Assembly: GCA_024958715.1 (NCBI GenBank)
Contig: JANWUS010000082.1
Span: forward strand, 1 to 52,820
Reading direction: 5' to 3'
DNA length: 52,820 nt
Source: Cyanobium sp. FGCU52
Lineage (GTDB): Bacteria > Cyanobacteriota > Cyanobacteriia > PCC-6307 > Cyanobiaceae
The position numbers were made by a program, and so were the translations under genes. Of this stretch, positions 29,493 through 41,143 are shown piece after piece; within the stretch, counting starts at the first letter, position 1; each line of letters opens with the position of its first letter. The notes under the pieces are model-generated. The model was not told the origin of the DNA and searched no databases. It saw nothing but the letters and a program-made list of their open reading frames with translations.

Positions 29493-30386
29493 TCACGCCG
29501 GTCCCGAAGCAGCAGCCTCCAGACCCTCACTCTCTGCCACGAGCAGGCTGCGCCAGAACCGTTCCGCCGCCGCCGCCGTGGGGTGGGGCAGGGCCCGGCC
29601 GTCGAACATCGCGATCGGTCGGCAGCTCAGGCTGTTGATCAGCAGGGCGCCCTCGGCGGCCGCCAGATCGCTTGCCCCCAGGGGGGTCTCCTCGGCCAGG
29701 CCCAGGGCGAGGGCCCGTCCGCGCATCACCCCTGGCAGGCAGCCGCTGGCGAGGGGCGGCGTCAGCCAGCGACCGTCGCGGTGCAGCAGCAGGTTGGCCA
29801 CGGTTCCGCAGCAGAGGCCGCCGGCGCTGCTGCTCAGCAGGGCATCGTCGGCGCCGGCGATCCGCGCCTCCCGGCGCGCCTGGATGGCGCCGCCGTAGGC
29901 GAAGGTCTTGCAGCGGCTGGTGAGGCTGCCGGCGTTGCGACTCTCCCAGCGGCTGAGCACCACCCGCAACGGCGTGAAATGGGGTCGCCAGGGGGCCAGT
30001 TGCAGCCAGAAGCGTGGTGCCGCCGGTGGTTCCCCGGGCTCGGGCAGGTCGATCCCCCGGCCCCCGGCGCCGCGGCTCCAGCTGAGCCGCAGCACGGCAT
30101 CGGCCCAGCCGCTTCGCCGCAGCGCCTCCCTCAGCAGGGTCCGCACCACGGCCTCGCCGGGGGGTGGGGCCATCGCCAGCAGGTCGGCCGAACGGTGCCA
30201 GCGCTCCAGGTGAGCCGCCAGCAGGAGGGGCTGGCCCCCTTCCACCAGCACGGTCTCGAACAGGCCGTCGGCCAGCAGCAGGCCGCGGTCATCGAGGGGG
30301 ACGCCGAGGGTGGCGGGGCTACCCCAGCGGCCACCCTCTGGGGTCGCCGCGGCCGGATCGCCGCTCCAGGCGAGGGCGGCGCTCAT
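29493..30386 (-). CDS. pabC: Aminotransferase class IV, probable 4-amino-4-deoxychorismate lyase
   Basis: This 297-residue fold-type IV PLP protein has DRGLLLADGLFETVLV near the N-terminus and the cofactor lysine in SRCKTFAYGGAIQARREA. ADDALLSSSAGGLCCGTVAN LL gives the phosphate-binding loop, and TPPLASGCLPGVMRG the typical late block. Function as PabC (forming p-aminobenzoate with release of pyruvate) rests on coupling to pabB: its ATG overlaps the pabB stop (ATGA). A branched-chain or D-amino-acid aminotransferase is the alternative, but the context favours PabC. Confidence 0.85.
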   Translation of the reverse strand: MSAALAWSGDPAAATPEGGRWGSPATLGVPLDDRGLLLADGLFETVLVEGGQPLLLAAHLERWHRSADLLAMAPPPGEAVVRTLLREALRRSGWADAVLRLSWSRGAGGRGIDLPEPGEPPAAPRFWLQLAPWRPHFTPLRVVLSRWESRNAGSLTSRCKTFAYGGAIQARREARIAGADDALLSSSAGGLCCGTVANLLLHRDGRWLTPPLASGCLPGVMRGRALALGLAEETPLGASDLAAAEGALLINSLSCRPIAMFDGRALPHPTAAAAERFWRSLLVAESEGLEAAASGPA

Positions 30387-31714
30387 GCCAGGGCCTCCAG
30401 CAGGGGCCGGATCTTCCAGCCCATCTCCCGCGCTTCCCCTTCGGGATCGGAATCGGCCACGATGCCGCCCCCGGCGTGGACCCGCAGACGGCGGTCCCGC
30501 ACCATCACGCTGCGGATCAGGATGCTGCTGTCGAAGCTCCCGTCGGCCCCGAGATGGAACAGGGAGCCGCAGTACGGGCCGCGCGGGATGGGTTCCAGCT
30601 CATCAAGCCGTTGGCAGGCCCGCACCTTTGGGGCGCCGCTGATGGATCCACCAGGCCAGCAGGCCCGCAGCAGCTCCACCAGCCCCTTCCCTTCCGCCAG
30701 CTGCCCTTCCACCACCGAGGTGAGGTGGTGCACCTGGGCATAGCTTTCCAGCCCCACCAGCTGCGGCACCTGGATGGAGGCCGGCCGACAGACCCGGCCC
30801 AGGTCGTTGCGCAGCAGATCAACGATCATCACGTTCTCCGCCCGGTCCTTGGGATCGGTGATCAGGTCGGCCGCCGCGTCGGCGTCGGCCTGGGGATCGG
30901 CGTGACGCGGCCGCGTGCCCTTGATCGGCCGCGTCTCCACCCGCCCATCGGGCGTCAGGCGCAGGAAACGCTCCGGCGAGGCCGACACCACCGCTTCTCC
31001 GACCGCCGTGCCGCCGGCCACCGCCAGGCCGGCAAAGGGGGCGGGGCAGTGGCGTCGCAGCCGGGCGTACAGGGCAAGCGGATCCGCCGCGACCTCCAGC
31101 CAGGCCTCACAGCAGGCGGTGAGGTTCGCCTGGAACAGGTCGCCCTCGGCGATCCGCCGCCGCAAGGACCTCACCAGCGCGCCGTAGCGCTGCGGTGGGG
31201 TGTGCCAGTGCCAGGCCTCCGGGGCCAGGCCCTCCCCTTCGGGCCAGGCTTCCTGCGGCCGGGGGTCGCCCGAGCGCAGGGACTCCAGCCGGGCGGCCAT
31301 CGCCTCCAGGCGGCCGGGATCGTTGCCCTCCAGCCAGAAGCGCCGTTCCTGGCGGTCGAAGTGCAGCAACGGGTCGTAGCGGCCGGCCCAGAGGACGGCC
31401 ATGTCGCTGGCGCGCCAGTGGGCCGCCGGCTCGACCCAGGCCCCGGCCTCGTACCCCAGCCAGCCCAGCCACGGGCCCCCCCGGTTCACCATGGCGCTCA
31501 GGGCGGCGAAGGGATCGGCGGACCCCGGGGAACCCGGCAGCCCCCGGCAGCAGACCTGTTCCAGGGGTTCCACCCCAAGCACCGCCAGCCGTCCCAGTGC
31601 ACTGCCGTCGCCTTCCAGCAGCACCAGTCCCTCGGCGGTGCCCACTTCGGCAACGAGGGCCATGGCTACCGCCCAGGGTTCACACCAGGGCAGAGTGCGC
31701 TGACATCGGCTCAC
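30383..31714 (-). CDS. pabB: Aminodeoxychorismate synthase component I
   Basis: This 443-residue chorismate-utilising enzyme carries ISASPERF-like [11 protein letters not shown], the PIKGTRPR motif characteristic of PabB/Trp[42 protein letters not shown] and a closing [13 protein letters not shown]. It makes 4-amino-4-deoxychorismate for folate. No glutaminase domain is fused, so a PabA/TrpG subunit elsewhere is expected. GTG 31712-31714 is preferred because it overlaps the queC stop as GTGA. An ATG at 31741 nine codons upstream is the alternative. It is coupled at its 3' end to pabC. Confidence 0.92.
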   Translation of the reverse strand: MSRCQRTLPWCEPWAVAMALVAEVGTAEGLVLLEGDGSALGRLAVLGVEPLEQVCCRGLPGSPGSADPFAALSAMVNRGGPWLGWLGYEAGAWVEPAAHWRASDMAVLWAGRYDPLLHFDRQERRFWLEGNDPGRLEAMAARLESLRSGDPRPQEAWPEGEGLAPEAWHWHTPPQRYGALVRSLRRRIAEGDLFQANLTACCEAWLEVAADPLALYARLRRHCPAPFAGLAVAGGTAVGEAVVSASPERFLRLTPDGRVETRPIKGTRPRHADPQADADAAADLITDPKDRAENVMIVDLLRNDLGRVCRPASIQVPQLVGLESYAQVHHLTSVVEGQLAEGKGLVELLRACWPGGSISGAPKVRACQRLDELEPIPRGPYCGSLFHLGADGSFDSSILIRSVMVRDRRLRVHAGGGIVADSDPEGEAREMGWKIRPLLEALA

Positions 31715-32487
31715 CGCACATCCGCTCCGGCGGACCCGCATCGGAGGCCTGGCGTGGCGAGGTCGGGCCGGCCGGCCTCGATCAGCGCCGCGTCGCGGAT
31801 CCGGCAGCTGTCGCAGACGCCGCAGGGTGCGGCCCCGCCCTGGTAGCAGCTCCAGGTGGTGGCGATCGGCACCCCCAGGCGCAGGGCCTGGCGCGCGATC
31901 TCCGCCTTGCTCCAGGTCACCAGCGGCGCCCACAGCCGGGGGCCGTGGCCCTCCCGCCCGGCGCGGGTGGCCAGGTCGGCCAGGGTCTGGAACGCCGCCA
32001 GGTAGTCGGGGCGGCAGTCGGGATAGCCGGAGTAGTCGACGGCGTTCACCCCGAGGGCCACCCGCTCGGCCCCGCGCGCCTCCGCCAGGCTCAGCCCCAG
32101 GGCGATGAACACCGTGTTGCGGCCGGGCACGTAGGTGCTGGGGATCACGCCGGCCTGCACGCCGTCGCCGGGAACGGGGATCGCGGAGTCGGTGAGGGAC
32201 GAACCGCCCCAGGCGGCCAGGTTCACCTGGATCACCTGGTGTTCGGCCAGCCCAAGGCTGGTGGCCACAGCGGCGGCGGCCTCCAGTTCCCGGCGATGGC
32301 GCTGGCCGTAGTCGAAGGAGAGGCCGATCACACGGTGGCCCTCCTCGAGGGCCAGGGCGGCGGCTGTGGCCGAATCCAGGCCACCCGAGAGCAGGGCGAC
32401 GGTGATCGGGGGGGAGAGGGGCGGGGTGGCTGTGGACGCGGGCACGGCGGGGCTCGGCGGCATCGCGGGGACGCCGGTGCTCCCCAT
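31711..32487 (-). CDS. queC: 7-cyano-7-deazaguanine synthase
   Basis: This 258-residue protein has the PP-loop ATP-binding motif [13 protein letters not shown] and [27 protein letters not shown] and [12 protein letters not shown] follow, and a C-terminal zinc site CYQGG...PCGVCDSC is present. It converts 7-carboxy-7-deazaguanine to preQ0 using ATP and ammonia. The start may be ATG 32485-32487 or ATG 32461-32463; both precede a non-conserved Pro-rich lead. It is separated from queE by the oppositely oriented ecotin gene and overlaps pabB. Confidence 0.95.
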   Translation of the reverse strand: MGSTGVPAMPPSPAVPASTATPPLSPPITVALLSGGLDSATAAALALEEGHRVIGLSFDYGQRHRRELEAAAAVATSLGLAEHQVIQVNLAAWGGSSLTDSAIPVPGDGVQAGVIPSTYVPGRNTVFIALGLSLAEARGAERVALGVNAVDYSGYPDCRPDYLAAFQTLADLATRAGREGHGPRLWAPLVTWSKAEIARQALRLGVPIATTWSCYQGGAAPCGVCDSCRIRDAALIEAGRPDLATPGLRCGSAGADVR

Positions 32488-32533
32488 TTTGGGCGGGGGC
32501 CGATCAACATGCCTGCGGAGCTCGCTGCTGCGC

Positions 32534-33055
32534 ATGCCCATCGCCCGAACCCTGCTGCCCGGCCTTCTGGCCGCGCTGCCGCTGCTGCCCCTGCCGCCGG
32601 CCGACGCGATCCCGCGACTGGATCTCTCCCGCTACCCCAGCCCTGCCGCGGGGGAGCGCCGCTGGGTGATCCAGCTCCCCGGCGTGCTGCCGCCCACCCG
32701 GGACCCATCCCTCTCCCCCAGCCCGAGCGACTGGCGGGTGGAGCTGATCGTGGGGCGGGAGGTGGAGGTGGACTGCAACCGCCACCGTTTCGGCGGCCGC
32801 CTGCGGCCCGAATCGCTGCCGGGCTGGGGCTTCACCGTGTACCGCGTGTCCGACGTGGGGCCGATGGCCTCCACCCGCATGGCCTGCCCGCCCGGGGAGC
32901 CGAAGCGGCGGGCGTTCGTGCCGATGGGCGGTAAGCCGTTCGTGGTGCCCTACAACGCCAGCCTGCCGATCGTGATCTATGCGCCCAGGGATCTGGAGGT
33001 TCGCTGGCGGCTGTGGAAGGCGGAGAAGCAGCAGCGCCCGGCTCAGCCGCTCTGA
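32534..33055 (+). CDS. eco: Ecotin-family periplasmic serine protease inhibitor
   Basis: This 173-residue protein begins with a signal peptide ([20 protein letters not shown] then PPADA). The mature part matches ecotin: [62 protein letters not shown], and [21 protein letters not shown]. The two cysteines align with the Cys50-Cys87 disulfide of E. coli ecotin. In that protein the reactive bond is Met84-Met85 (TMMAC). Here the sequence is TRMAC, so the P1 residue would be Arg, favouring trypsin-like proteases. It sits opposite to its neighbours between queE and queC, 4 bases from the end of queE. Confidence 0.92.
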   Translation: MPIARTLLPGLLAALPLLPLPPADAIPRLDLSRYPSPAAGERRWVIQLPGVLPPTRDPSLSPSPSDWRVELIVGREVEVDCNRHRFGGRLRPESLPGWGFTVYRVSDVGPMASTRMACPPGEPKRRAFVPMGGKPFVVPYNASLPIVIYAPRDLEVRWRLWKAEKQQRPAQPL

Positions 33056-33059
33056 GGCC

Positions 33060-33761
33060 TCATCGCACCCCGAGCAGCTTCTGGGTCTGCAGGCTGAGGC
33101 GCCAGTCGGGGTGCCGGCGCACGAAGGCCACCGCCAGCTCCTGGCCCCGGGCGCTGTCCCAGCCGGGCTGGAGCAGCAGGGCCGGCTTCGGCGCCGTGGC
33201 TGCCGCAGCTCTGCGGGGGCAGGCCGCCTCGGCCATGGTGATGGCGAAGGTGAGATCGGCCGGCTCGTGAACCACCACCTTGAGTTCGTGGCAGGCCGCG
33301 AGCAGCTCGGCCCGCGGGGGCCGGTGGCGCTTGGGCGAGAGGGTGATCCAGTCGAAGCGGCCGCTGAGGGGATGGACACCGCTGGTCTCCAGGTGCAGGG
33401 GCAGCGGGCCCCCGGGGCGCGGGGCCGTGGCGGCCTCGAGGGCGGCGCACAGGGGCGCGAGGTTGTGCTGGAGCGGCTCGCCGCCGGTGATCACCGCGAA
33501 AGCGGCGCCGGCCTCCGCCGCCTCGCGGGCTTCGGCGGCCAGATCCGCCAGGCTCCGGCGGGGATGGGCCGACTCCGGCCAGGACACCTTGGTGTCGCAC
33601 CAGGTGCAGCCCACGTCGCAGCCGGCCAGGCGCAGGAAGAAGGCGCTGCGGCCGGCGTGCAGGCCCTCTCCCTGCAGCGAGTGGAAGGTTTCCACCAGCG
33701 GCAGGGCCGCCCCGGGAGAGAGGGCGCCGGTAGGGATCGGGGTGCTGTCGGCGACGGGCAC
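33060..33761 (-). CDS. queE: 7-carboxy-7-deazaguanine synthase (radical SAM)
   Basis: This 233-residue radical SAM enzyme has the short QueE cluster motif CDVGCTWCDT (C-x3-C-x2-C), preceded by FHSLQGEGLHAGRSAFFLRL AG. ITGGEPLQH and LHLETSG are SAM-contact motifs, and WITLSPKR follows. It makes 7-carboxy-7-deazaguanine, the queuosine precursor used by QueC. The GTG at 33759-33761 is 13 bases after the pyrG stop, so pyrG-queE probably form one transcript. Old annotations of this gene as nrdG-like activase are less likely. Confidence 0.93.
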   Translation of the reverse strand: MPVADSTPIPTGALSPGAALPLVETFHSLQGEGLHAGRSAFFLRLAGCDVGCTWCDTKVSWPESAHPRRSLADLAAEAREAAEAGAAFAVITGGEPLQHNLAPLCAALEAATAPRPGGPLPLHLETSGVHPLSGRFDWITLSPKRHRPPRAELLAACHELKVVVHEPADLTFAITMAEAACPRRAAAATAPKPALLLQPGWDSARGQELAVAFVRRHPDWRLSLQTQKLLGVR

Positions 33762-33774
33762 GGGGGACCAGGGG

Positions 33775-35463
<1,689 letters not shown>

Positions 35464-35513
35464 CTACCGGCCGCCATCCGATCCCCCCATCCCCCGCCCG
35501 GCCGGGTGGCGGC

Positions 35514-35999
35514 TCAGCCCTCCAGCAGGCTCCTGAGCATCCAGGCGGTCTTCTCGTGGATCTGCAGGCGCTGGGTGAGCAGGTCGGCGGTGGGCTGGTC
35601 GTTGGCCTCGTCCGCCAGGGCGAACACCGCCCGGATCGTGCGGGCCACGGCCTCGTGCCCCTCCACCAGCTCCCGCACCATCGCCAGGGCGGCCGGCACG
35701 CCTTCGGTTTCGGGGATCGAGGCCAGCCGGACGTAGGTGGCGCCGCCGAAGGGAGCGGGCAGCCCGAGGGCGCGGATCCGCTCGGCGATCGCATCGAGAG
35801 CGGTCCAGAGCTCGGTGTACTGCTCCATGAACATCAGGTGCAGCGTGTTGAACATCGGCCCGGTGACGTTCCAGTGGAAGCCGTGTGTCTTGGCGTAGAG
35901 CACGGTGCTGTCGGCCAGCACGCGGCCCAGCCCCTCGGCGATGCGGGTGCGCTGCTCGGCGGGGATGCCGATGTCGATCGGCGGGGCGGAGAAGGTCAT
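35514..35999 (-). CDS. dps: Dps-family ferritin-like protein
   Basis: This 161-residue four-helix protein matches the Dps/NAP family. The ferroxidase residues lie in YAKTHGFHWNVTGPMF (His) and MFMEQYTELWTALDAIAER (Glu, Asp and Glu from the neighbouring subunit), with IRALGLPAPF following. It stores iron by oxidising Fe(II) with peroxide and may bind DNA, although no long basic tail is present. It is a single gene between pyrG and the sigma factor, on the minus strand. Confidence 0.92.
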   Translation of the reverse strand: MTFSAPPIDIGIPAEQRTRIAEGLGRVLADSTVLYAKTHGFHWNVTGPMFNTLHLMFMEQYTELWTALDAIAERIRALGLPAPFGGATYVRLASIPETEGVPAALAMVRELVEGHEAVARTIRAVFALADEANDQPTADLLTQRLQIHEKTAWMLRSLLEG

Positions 36000-36066
36000 C
36001 CGGCGTGTGGCGGCTGTCCGAGTTCTAGCCCCGGGTGCGACAGCGGGGGTGGGGGGCCGGTTGGAT

Positions 36067-37038
36067 TCAGTCGAGGCTGCTCAGGTAGTCGTGTACGCGG
36101 CTGCGGTGGCGGGGCTGGCGCAGCTTGAGCAGGGCGCGGGTTTCGATCTGGCGCACCCGCTCCCGCGAGAGCTGCAGGGTTTCGCCGATCTCGCTGAGGG
36201 TGCGGGGGGTGTCGTCCTCCAGGCCGAAGCGCTGGCGCAGCACCTCCGCTTCCCGCTGGTTCAGCTCCGCCAGCAGGCTCTCCAGGTCGTCGTGGAGCTG
36301 CTGGCGGGTGAGGGCCTGCTCCGGCGTCGCGTGGCCGTCCTCCAGCAGATCCCCCAGCTCGGTGTCCTCGTTCTTGCCCACGCGGGTGTCGAGGGAGAGG
36401 GGCCGTGGCTGGCGCTGCAGGGTGAGCCGCACCGTGGCCTCGGCCATGCCCAGTTCGGCCGCCAGTTCCGCCACGGAGGGGGTGCGGCCGAGGCGGACCG
36501 TGAGCTGGCGCTGGGCGTTGCGGATGCGGTTCAGCTTCTCGGTGATGTGAACCGGCAGGCGGATGGTGCGGCTCTGGCTGGCGATCGCCCGGGTGATGCC
36601 CTGGCGGATCCACCAGTAGGCGTAGGTGCTGAAGCGGAAGCCCCGGGTGGGATCGAACCGCTCCACGGCCCGCTCCAGACCGAGCGTCCCCTCCTGCACC
36701 AGATCCAGCAGCTCCAGGCCGCGCTGCTGGTACTTCTTGGCCACCGCCACCACCAGCCGCAGATTGGCCTGGATCATGCGCTCCTTCGCTCGCCGGCCTC
36801 GGTGCAGGGCCAGGCGCAGCTCCGCCGGGGTGAGAGCGCAGCGGCTGGCCCAGGCCGCCATCCCCTCGGTGCTGCGGTCCCTGGGATCGGCGTCACCGCG
36901 CTGCTCCAGCAGCCGCTCGCGCCGCTGCACCTCACGGGCGAGGGTGAGCTCCTCCTCCTCGCTGAGCAGGCTCACCCGGCCGATGTCCCGCAGATACTGC
37001 TGCACCAGATCGGTGCTGGAGGGTGGGGGGCCGCTCAC
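36067..37038 (-). CDS. Group 2 RNA polymerase sigma-70 factor
   Basis: This is a 323-residue primary-like but non-essential-type sigma factor. Region 1.2 is VQQYLRDIGRVSLLSEEEE. Region 2 has NLRLVVAVAKKYQQRGLELL DLVQEGTLGL and FSTYAYWWIRQGITRAI (promoter melting and -10 recognition). Region 4 ends ETLQLSRERVRQIETRALLK, the -35 recognition helix. There is no long region 1.1, which separates it from the principal SigA. GTG 37036-37038 or GTG 37066-37068 may start it. Cyanobacterial group 2 factors respond to light, nutrient or heat stress. The exact SigB/C/D/E class is not assigned. Confidence 0.92.
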   Translation of the reverse strand: MSGPPPSSTDLVQQYLRDIGRVSLLSEEEELTLAREVQRRERLLEQRGDADPRDRSTEGMAAWASRCALTPAELRLALHRGRRAKERMIQANLRLVVAVAKKYQQRGLELLDLVQEGTLGLERAVERFDPTRGFRFSTYAYWWIRQGITRAIASQSRTIRLPVHITEKLNRIRNAQRQLTVRLGRTPSVAELAAELGMAEATVRLTLQRQPRPLSLDTRVGKNEDTELGDLLEDGHATPEQALTRQQLHDDLESLLAELNQREAEVLRQRFGLEDDTPRTLSEIGETLQLSRERVRQIETRALLKLRQPRHRSRVHDYLSSLD

Positions 37039-37158
37039 GGGGGCTGGGGCAGGGGGGCACCCACCCACCCTGCGGCCGTGCTGGCGAAGGTGGTGCGATC
37101 AGTTCGCATTCCTTCGGGATCACGGCTGAAGCAGCCGCCGCTGACCGGCAGGGTCGGC

Positions 37159-38988
37159 TCAGCCCGTCACGGCTTCCTCCACCCAGGTGCTCGCCACGTG
37201 CAGTTCCTCCAGCTGCTTGGCTGCCACGTCGGCGGGGGCCTGGGTCATCAGGCAGCGGGCCTGCTGGGTTTTGGGGAAGGCGATCGTGTCGCGGATCGAT
37301 TCCTCGCCCGCAAGCAGCATCACCATGCGATCGAGGCCGAAGGCCAGGCCGCCATGGGGCGGGGCGCCCATGTCGAGGGCTTCCATCAGGAAGCCGAACT
37401 GGCGCTCGGCCTCCTCCAGCGGCAGGCCGATGGTGGCCAGCACCTGGCGCTGCAGGGCCGAATCGTGGATGCGCAGGGAGCCCCCGCCGAGCTCCAGGCC
37501 GTTGAGCACCAGGTCGTAGGCCTGGGCGCGGGCGGTGGGCAGGGTGTCGGCCCAGCGCTCGGGGTCGTTGCCCAGATCCTCGGTGTTGGGGGCGCAGAAG
37601 GGGTGGTGCAGGGCCTCGAGGCGGTTCTCGTCGGTGTTGAACTCGAACATCGGGAAATCCACCACCCACAGGAAGTTCCAGACGTCGTTCTCGCGCTCGG
37701 GCTTGACCAGAGCCAGCTCGCGGGCCAGGAACTGGCGCACCCGATCCAGCGCCTTGTTCACCGTGGCGGTGTCGCCGGCGCCGAACAGCAGCAGGGTGCC
37801 GGGCACGGCGCCGGTGCGCGCCAGCAGCTCGGCCTTCTTCTCCTCGGAGAGGTTGTCCTTGATCGCGCCGATCGTGTCGATCTCACCGCCCTCGCGCACG
37901 CGGATGAAGGCCAGGCCGCCGGCGCCGGCCTTCTGGGCCTCGCTGAACACATCGCCGCCGGGCTTGATGCGCACGTTGCTCAGGGCTTCGTTGCCGCCGG
38001 GCACCGGCAGCACCTTCACCGCGCCGCCCGCCGCCACCGCGCCGCTGAACACCTTGAAGCCCATGTCCGCCACCAGGTCGGACACGTTCACCAGCTCCAT
38101 GCCGTAGCGGGTGTCGGGCCGGTCGGTGCCGTAGCGCTCCATCGCCTCGTGCCAGGTGAGGCGCGGGAACGGTCGCGGCAGCTCGATCCCCTTCACTGTC
38201 TTCCAGATGGCGGCGATCAGGCCCTCGTTGAGCTCCAGGATCTGCTCCTGGTCCAGGAAGCTCATCTCCATGTCCAGCTGGGTGAACTCCGGCTGGCGGT
38301 CGGCCCTGAGGTCTTCGTCGCGGAAGCAGCGGGCCACCTGGTAGTAGCGCTCGATGCCGCCCACCATCAGCAGCTGCTTGAACAGCTGGGGCGACTGGGG
38401 CAGGGCGAACCACTCGCCGCCACACACCCGGGAGGGCACCAGATAGTCGCGGGCGCCTTCGGGGGTGGAGCGGGTGAGCACCGGCGTCTCCACCTCGATG
38501 AAGCCCTCGTTCTCCAGGAAGCGGCGGGCGGCCGAGATCGTGGCGTGCCGCAGGCGCAGGTTGCCGTTCATGCGCTCGCGGCGCAGGTCGAGGTAGCGGT
38601 GGCGCAGCCGCAGCTCCTCGCGGGTGTTCTCCTCGTCGTGCACCGATACCGGGAAGGGCAGGTTGCCCCTCACCTCGTTGAGCACCGTGAGGCCCTCGGC
38701 CAGCACCTCGATCTCGCCGGTGGCCAGGCGTTCGTTCAGGGATTCGGCGGGCCGGGCCCGCACCGTGCCGCTCACCTGCAGCACGGTCTCGTTGCGCAGC
38801 CGTTCCGCCACGGCGAAGGTGTCGGCTCCCCGGTCGGGGTCCACGGTGATCTGCACGGTGCCGCTGCGGTCGCGCAGGTCGATGAAGATCACGCCGCCGT
38901 GGTCGCGGCGCCGGTCCACCCAGCCGCAGAGCCGCACGGTCTGGCCGATGGCCTCACGGCGGAGGTCGCCGCACCCGTGGCTGCGCAT
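37159..38988 (-). CDS. aspS: Aspartyl-tRNA synthetase
   Basis: This is a bacterial-type AspRS of 609 residues. The OB-fold anticodon-binding domain starts [23 protein letters not shown]. Class II motifs follow: motif 2 [30 protein letters not shown] and motif 3 [24 protein letters not shown]. The GAD insertion domain lies between motifs 2 and 3. Whether it is discriminating or also charges tRNA-Asn is not readable here. It starts at ATG 38986-38988. Confidence 0.97.
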   Translation of the reverse strand: MRSHGCGDLRREAIGQTVRLCGWVDRRRDHGGVIFIDLRDRSGTVQITVDPDRGADTFAVAERLRNETVLQVSGTVRARPAESLNERLATGEIEVLAEGLTVLNEVRGNLPFPVSVHDEENTREELRLRHRYLDLRRERMNGNLRLRHATISAARRFLENEGFIEVETPVLTRSTPEGARDYLVPSRVCGGEWFALPQSPQLFKQLLMVGGIERYYQVARCFRDEDLRADRQPEFTQLDMEMSFLDQEQILELNEGLIAAIWKTVKGIELPRPFPRLTWHEAMERYGTDRPDTRYGMELVNVSDLVADMGFKVFSGAVAAGGAVKVLPVPGGNEALSNVRIKPGGDVFSEAQKAGAGGLAFIRVREGGEIDTIGAIKDNLSEEKKAELLARTGAVPGTLLLFGAGDTATVNKALDRVRQFLARELALVKPERENDVWNFLWVVDFPMFEFNTDENRLEALHHPFCAPNTEDLGNDPERWADTLPTARAQAYDLVLNGLELGGGSLRIHDSALQRQVLATIGLPLEEAERQFGFLMEALDMGAPPHGGLAFGLDRMVMLLAGEESIRDTIAFPKTQQARCLMTQAPADVAAKQLEELHVASTWVEEAVTG

Positions 38989-39127
38989 GGTGGAACAGGA
39001 AACGAACCGGTGAGTTTCCCACGCCGCCTCCTTGGCGCCGACCCTTGGGCGCCGCCCTGGCGGTGGTGACCCGCGGCACCGCGGTCGGCCCGGTGACCGC
39101 CCTACGGTTTTCGCGGCAGCGGGGACC

Positions 39128-41143
39128 ATGGACACCAGCGACGCCCCCCGCGTGCGGCCCCATCCATGGGCGGTGCTGCTGCTCGGCCTGCTGACGCTCC
39201 GCTACGTGGGCTGGCGGATCAGCGCCACGCTCAACCTGGCGGGGCCCCTGGCCACCGCGTTGAGCCTGCTGGCCCTCGGCTGCGAGCTGGCCCTGATCGG
39301 CCACGGGTTGCTGATGCCCTGGCTGAGCCTGGCCCTGCCCCGCTCCGGTGCCGGCGCCCAGCCGCCGCCCGAGCCCTCCGGCCCGTTCATGCCCTCGGTC
39401 GACATCCTCGTGCCCACCTACGGCGAGCCGCTGGAGGTGGTGGGCCGCTGCCTGCGGGCCTGCGTGGCGCTCGACCACCCGGCCAAGACCGTGTGGCTGC
39501 TCGATGACGGAGCCCGCCCGGACCTGCGGGAGCTGGCCGGGCAGCTGGGGTGCCGCTACCTGAGCCGCGAGCAGCGCCTCCACGCCAAGGCCGGCAACCT
39601 CAACCATGCCCTGCCCCACGGCCGCGGCGAGCTGATCGCGGTGTTCGATGCCGACGTGGTGCCGCTGGAGGGTTTCCTGCGCCGCACGCTCCCCTTCTTC
39701 CGCGATCCGGCCGTGGGCTTCGTGCAGACACCGCAGCACGCCATGAACGCCGATCCGGTGATGCGCAACCTGCGCCTCGAGCGCTGGCTGATGCCCGATG
39801 AGGAGAGCTTCTACCGCTGGGTCGAGCCGGTGCGCCACGCCCTCGGGGCGATCGTCTGCGCCGGCACCTCGTTCGTGGTGCGGCGCTCGGCCCTGGAGCA
39901 GGTCGGCGGCTTCGAGACCGGCACCCCCTCGGAGGATCTGGCCACCGGCATCCGCATCACGGCCGCCGGCTACCGCAACGTGTACGTGGACGAGAAGCTC
40001 AGCGCCGGGCTGGCCCCGCTCACCGCGGCGGCGATGGCCCGCCAGCGCTGCCGCTGGGCCGCCGGCACCCTGCAGACCCTGCGCACCGGCGCTTCGCCGC
40101 TTTCCATCGCGGGCCTGGGGCCCCTGCAGCGCCTGGCCTATCTGGAGGGCATCCTGCATTGGCTGCTGGTGATCCCCCAGCTGTTGCTCGCCCTCCTCGC
40201 CCTCGCCCCAGGCCTGGTGGGCGTGGCGCCGGTGCTGGTGCGCGGCGACGGGCTGGTCACGGTCGCCCTGCCCTATGCGCTGGCCCAGCTGCTGCTGATC
40301 CGGCCCTTCAGCGGCGGCTCCCGCAACGCCGTGCTGCTGGAGCTCTACCGCTGGATCTTCCTGGTGCCCCTGGCGCTCACGGTGCTCGCCACCCTCGCCG
40401 GACGGCGCGCCCATTTCACGGTGACGCCGAAGGCCCTCCCCAACCGCCGGCTGGGTGCCGCCCGCCGGCTGCTGCTGCCCCTGCTGGTGCTGCTGGTGCT
40501 GCAGCTGCAGGCCCTCCTGCACCTCTGGCCCGGCCTCTTTCCGCGCATGGAACCCGCCCTGGCCCCCCTGCCGCCCGCCACGCTGGGCCTGGTCCTGGGC
40601 TGGGGTCTGCTGCAGACGCTGGTGCTGCTGCTGGCGATCCGCTGCTGCTTCGACCGGCCCGGCCATCCGGCGGCACCCTGGTTCGCCAGCCAGCGGCCGG
40701 TGGCGCTCCACGGCGGAGCCGGCCCCCTGCCGGCGGTGCTCACGGCGGTGTCCACCCAGGGGGCGGAACTGACGATCGCGGCGCCAGGGGCTGTGGCGTT
40801 CACCGGTGAGGCCGCCCAGGCCCCGTGGGCGCTGCACGGGCTCGTGGACGGAACCGGTCTGCCCCTGCGGGTGGAGATCAGCCGCCTCGGCAGGCGGGGC
40901 GCTCTTCATCTGGCCGTGCGCTGGCAGGGGCTCTCCCCCGCTCAGGAGGAAGGCCTGGAGCGCGTGCTCTACCGCCGCGATCGCCTCTGGCCCCATCTGC
41001 GCGCCCCGTTCGAGCCCCGGGCGCTGCTGGCGGTGGCCCTGCGGCTGCCCCGGAGGCTGCCGCCGGAAGGGCCGTTCCGCCGCAGCCTGATCCCCCAGAA
41101 CCCGCTCTGCGGGCCGATTCCGGGGCTTCAGCCCCGCCGATAG
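39128..41143 (+). CDS. BcsA/cellulose-synthase-like family 2 glycosyltransferase
   Basis: This membrane glycosyltransferase of 671 residues has two N-terminal membrane segments, a GT-A domain and further helices. Motifs are [24 protein letters not shown] (first Asp), [14 protein letters not shown] (DxD), [14 protein letters not shown] (catalytic Asp) and [11 protein letters not shown] (the QxxRW acceptor motif). It should polymerise a beta-linked glucan or related sugar. The C-terminal ~110 residues look like a degenerate PilZ domain: AVSTQGAEL resembles the DxSxxG motif but no RxxxR is seen. No bcsB-like partner is adjacent. The 3' end overlaps gcvT by 16 bases. Confidence 0.85.
   Translation: MDTSDAPRVRPHPWAVLLLGLLTLRYVGWRISATLNLAGPLATALSLLALGCELALIGHGLLMPWLSLALPRSGAGAQPPPEPSGPFMPSVDILVPTYGEPLEVVGRCLRACVALDHPAKTVWLLDDGARPDLRELAGQLGCRYLSREQRLHAKAGNLNHALPHGRGELIAVFDADVVPLEGFLRRTLPFFRDPAVGFVQTPQHAMNADPVMRNLRLERWLMPDEESFYRWVEPVRHALGAIVCAGTSFVVRRSALEQVGGFETGTPSEDLATGIRITAAGYRNVYVDEKLSAGLAPLTAAAMARQRCRWAAGTLQTLRTGASPLSIAGLGPLQRLAYLEGILHWLLVIPQLLLALLALAPGLVGVAPVLVRGDGLVTVALPYALAQLLLIRPFSGGSRNAVLLELYRWIFLVPLALTVLATLAGRRAHFTVTPKALPNRRLGAARRLLLPLLVLLVLQLQALLHLWPGLFPRMEPALAPLPPATLGLVLGWGLLQTLVLLLAIRCCFDRPGHPAAPWFASQRPVALHGGAGPLPAVLTAVSTQGAELTIAAPGAVAFTGEAAQAPWALHGLVDGTGLPLRVEISRLGRRGALHLAVRWQGLSPAQEEGLERVLYRRDRLWPHLRAPFEPRALLAVALRLPRRLPPEGPFRRSLIPQNPLCGPIPGLQPRR

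Noticed and set aside
35905-39069. A 1,054-codon open frame on the plus strand opposite the sigma factor and aspS
   Set aside because: It is antisense to two clearly recognised genes and its composition (His/Gln/Gly/Ala-rich) is that of a mirror frame in GC-rich DNA.
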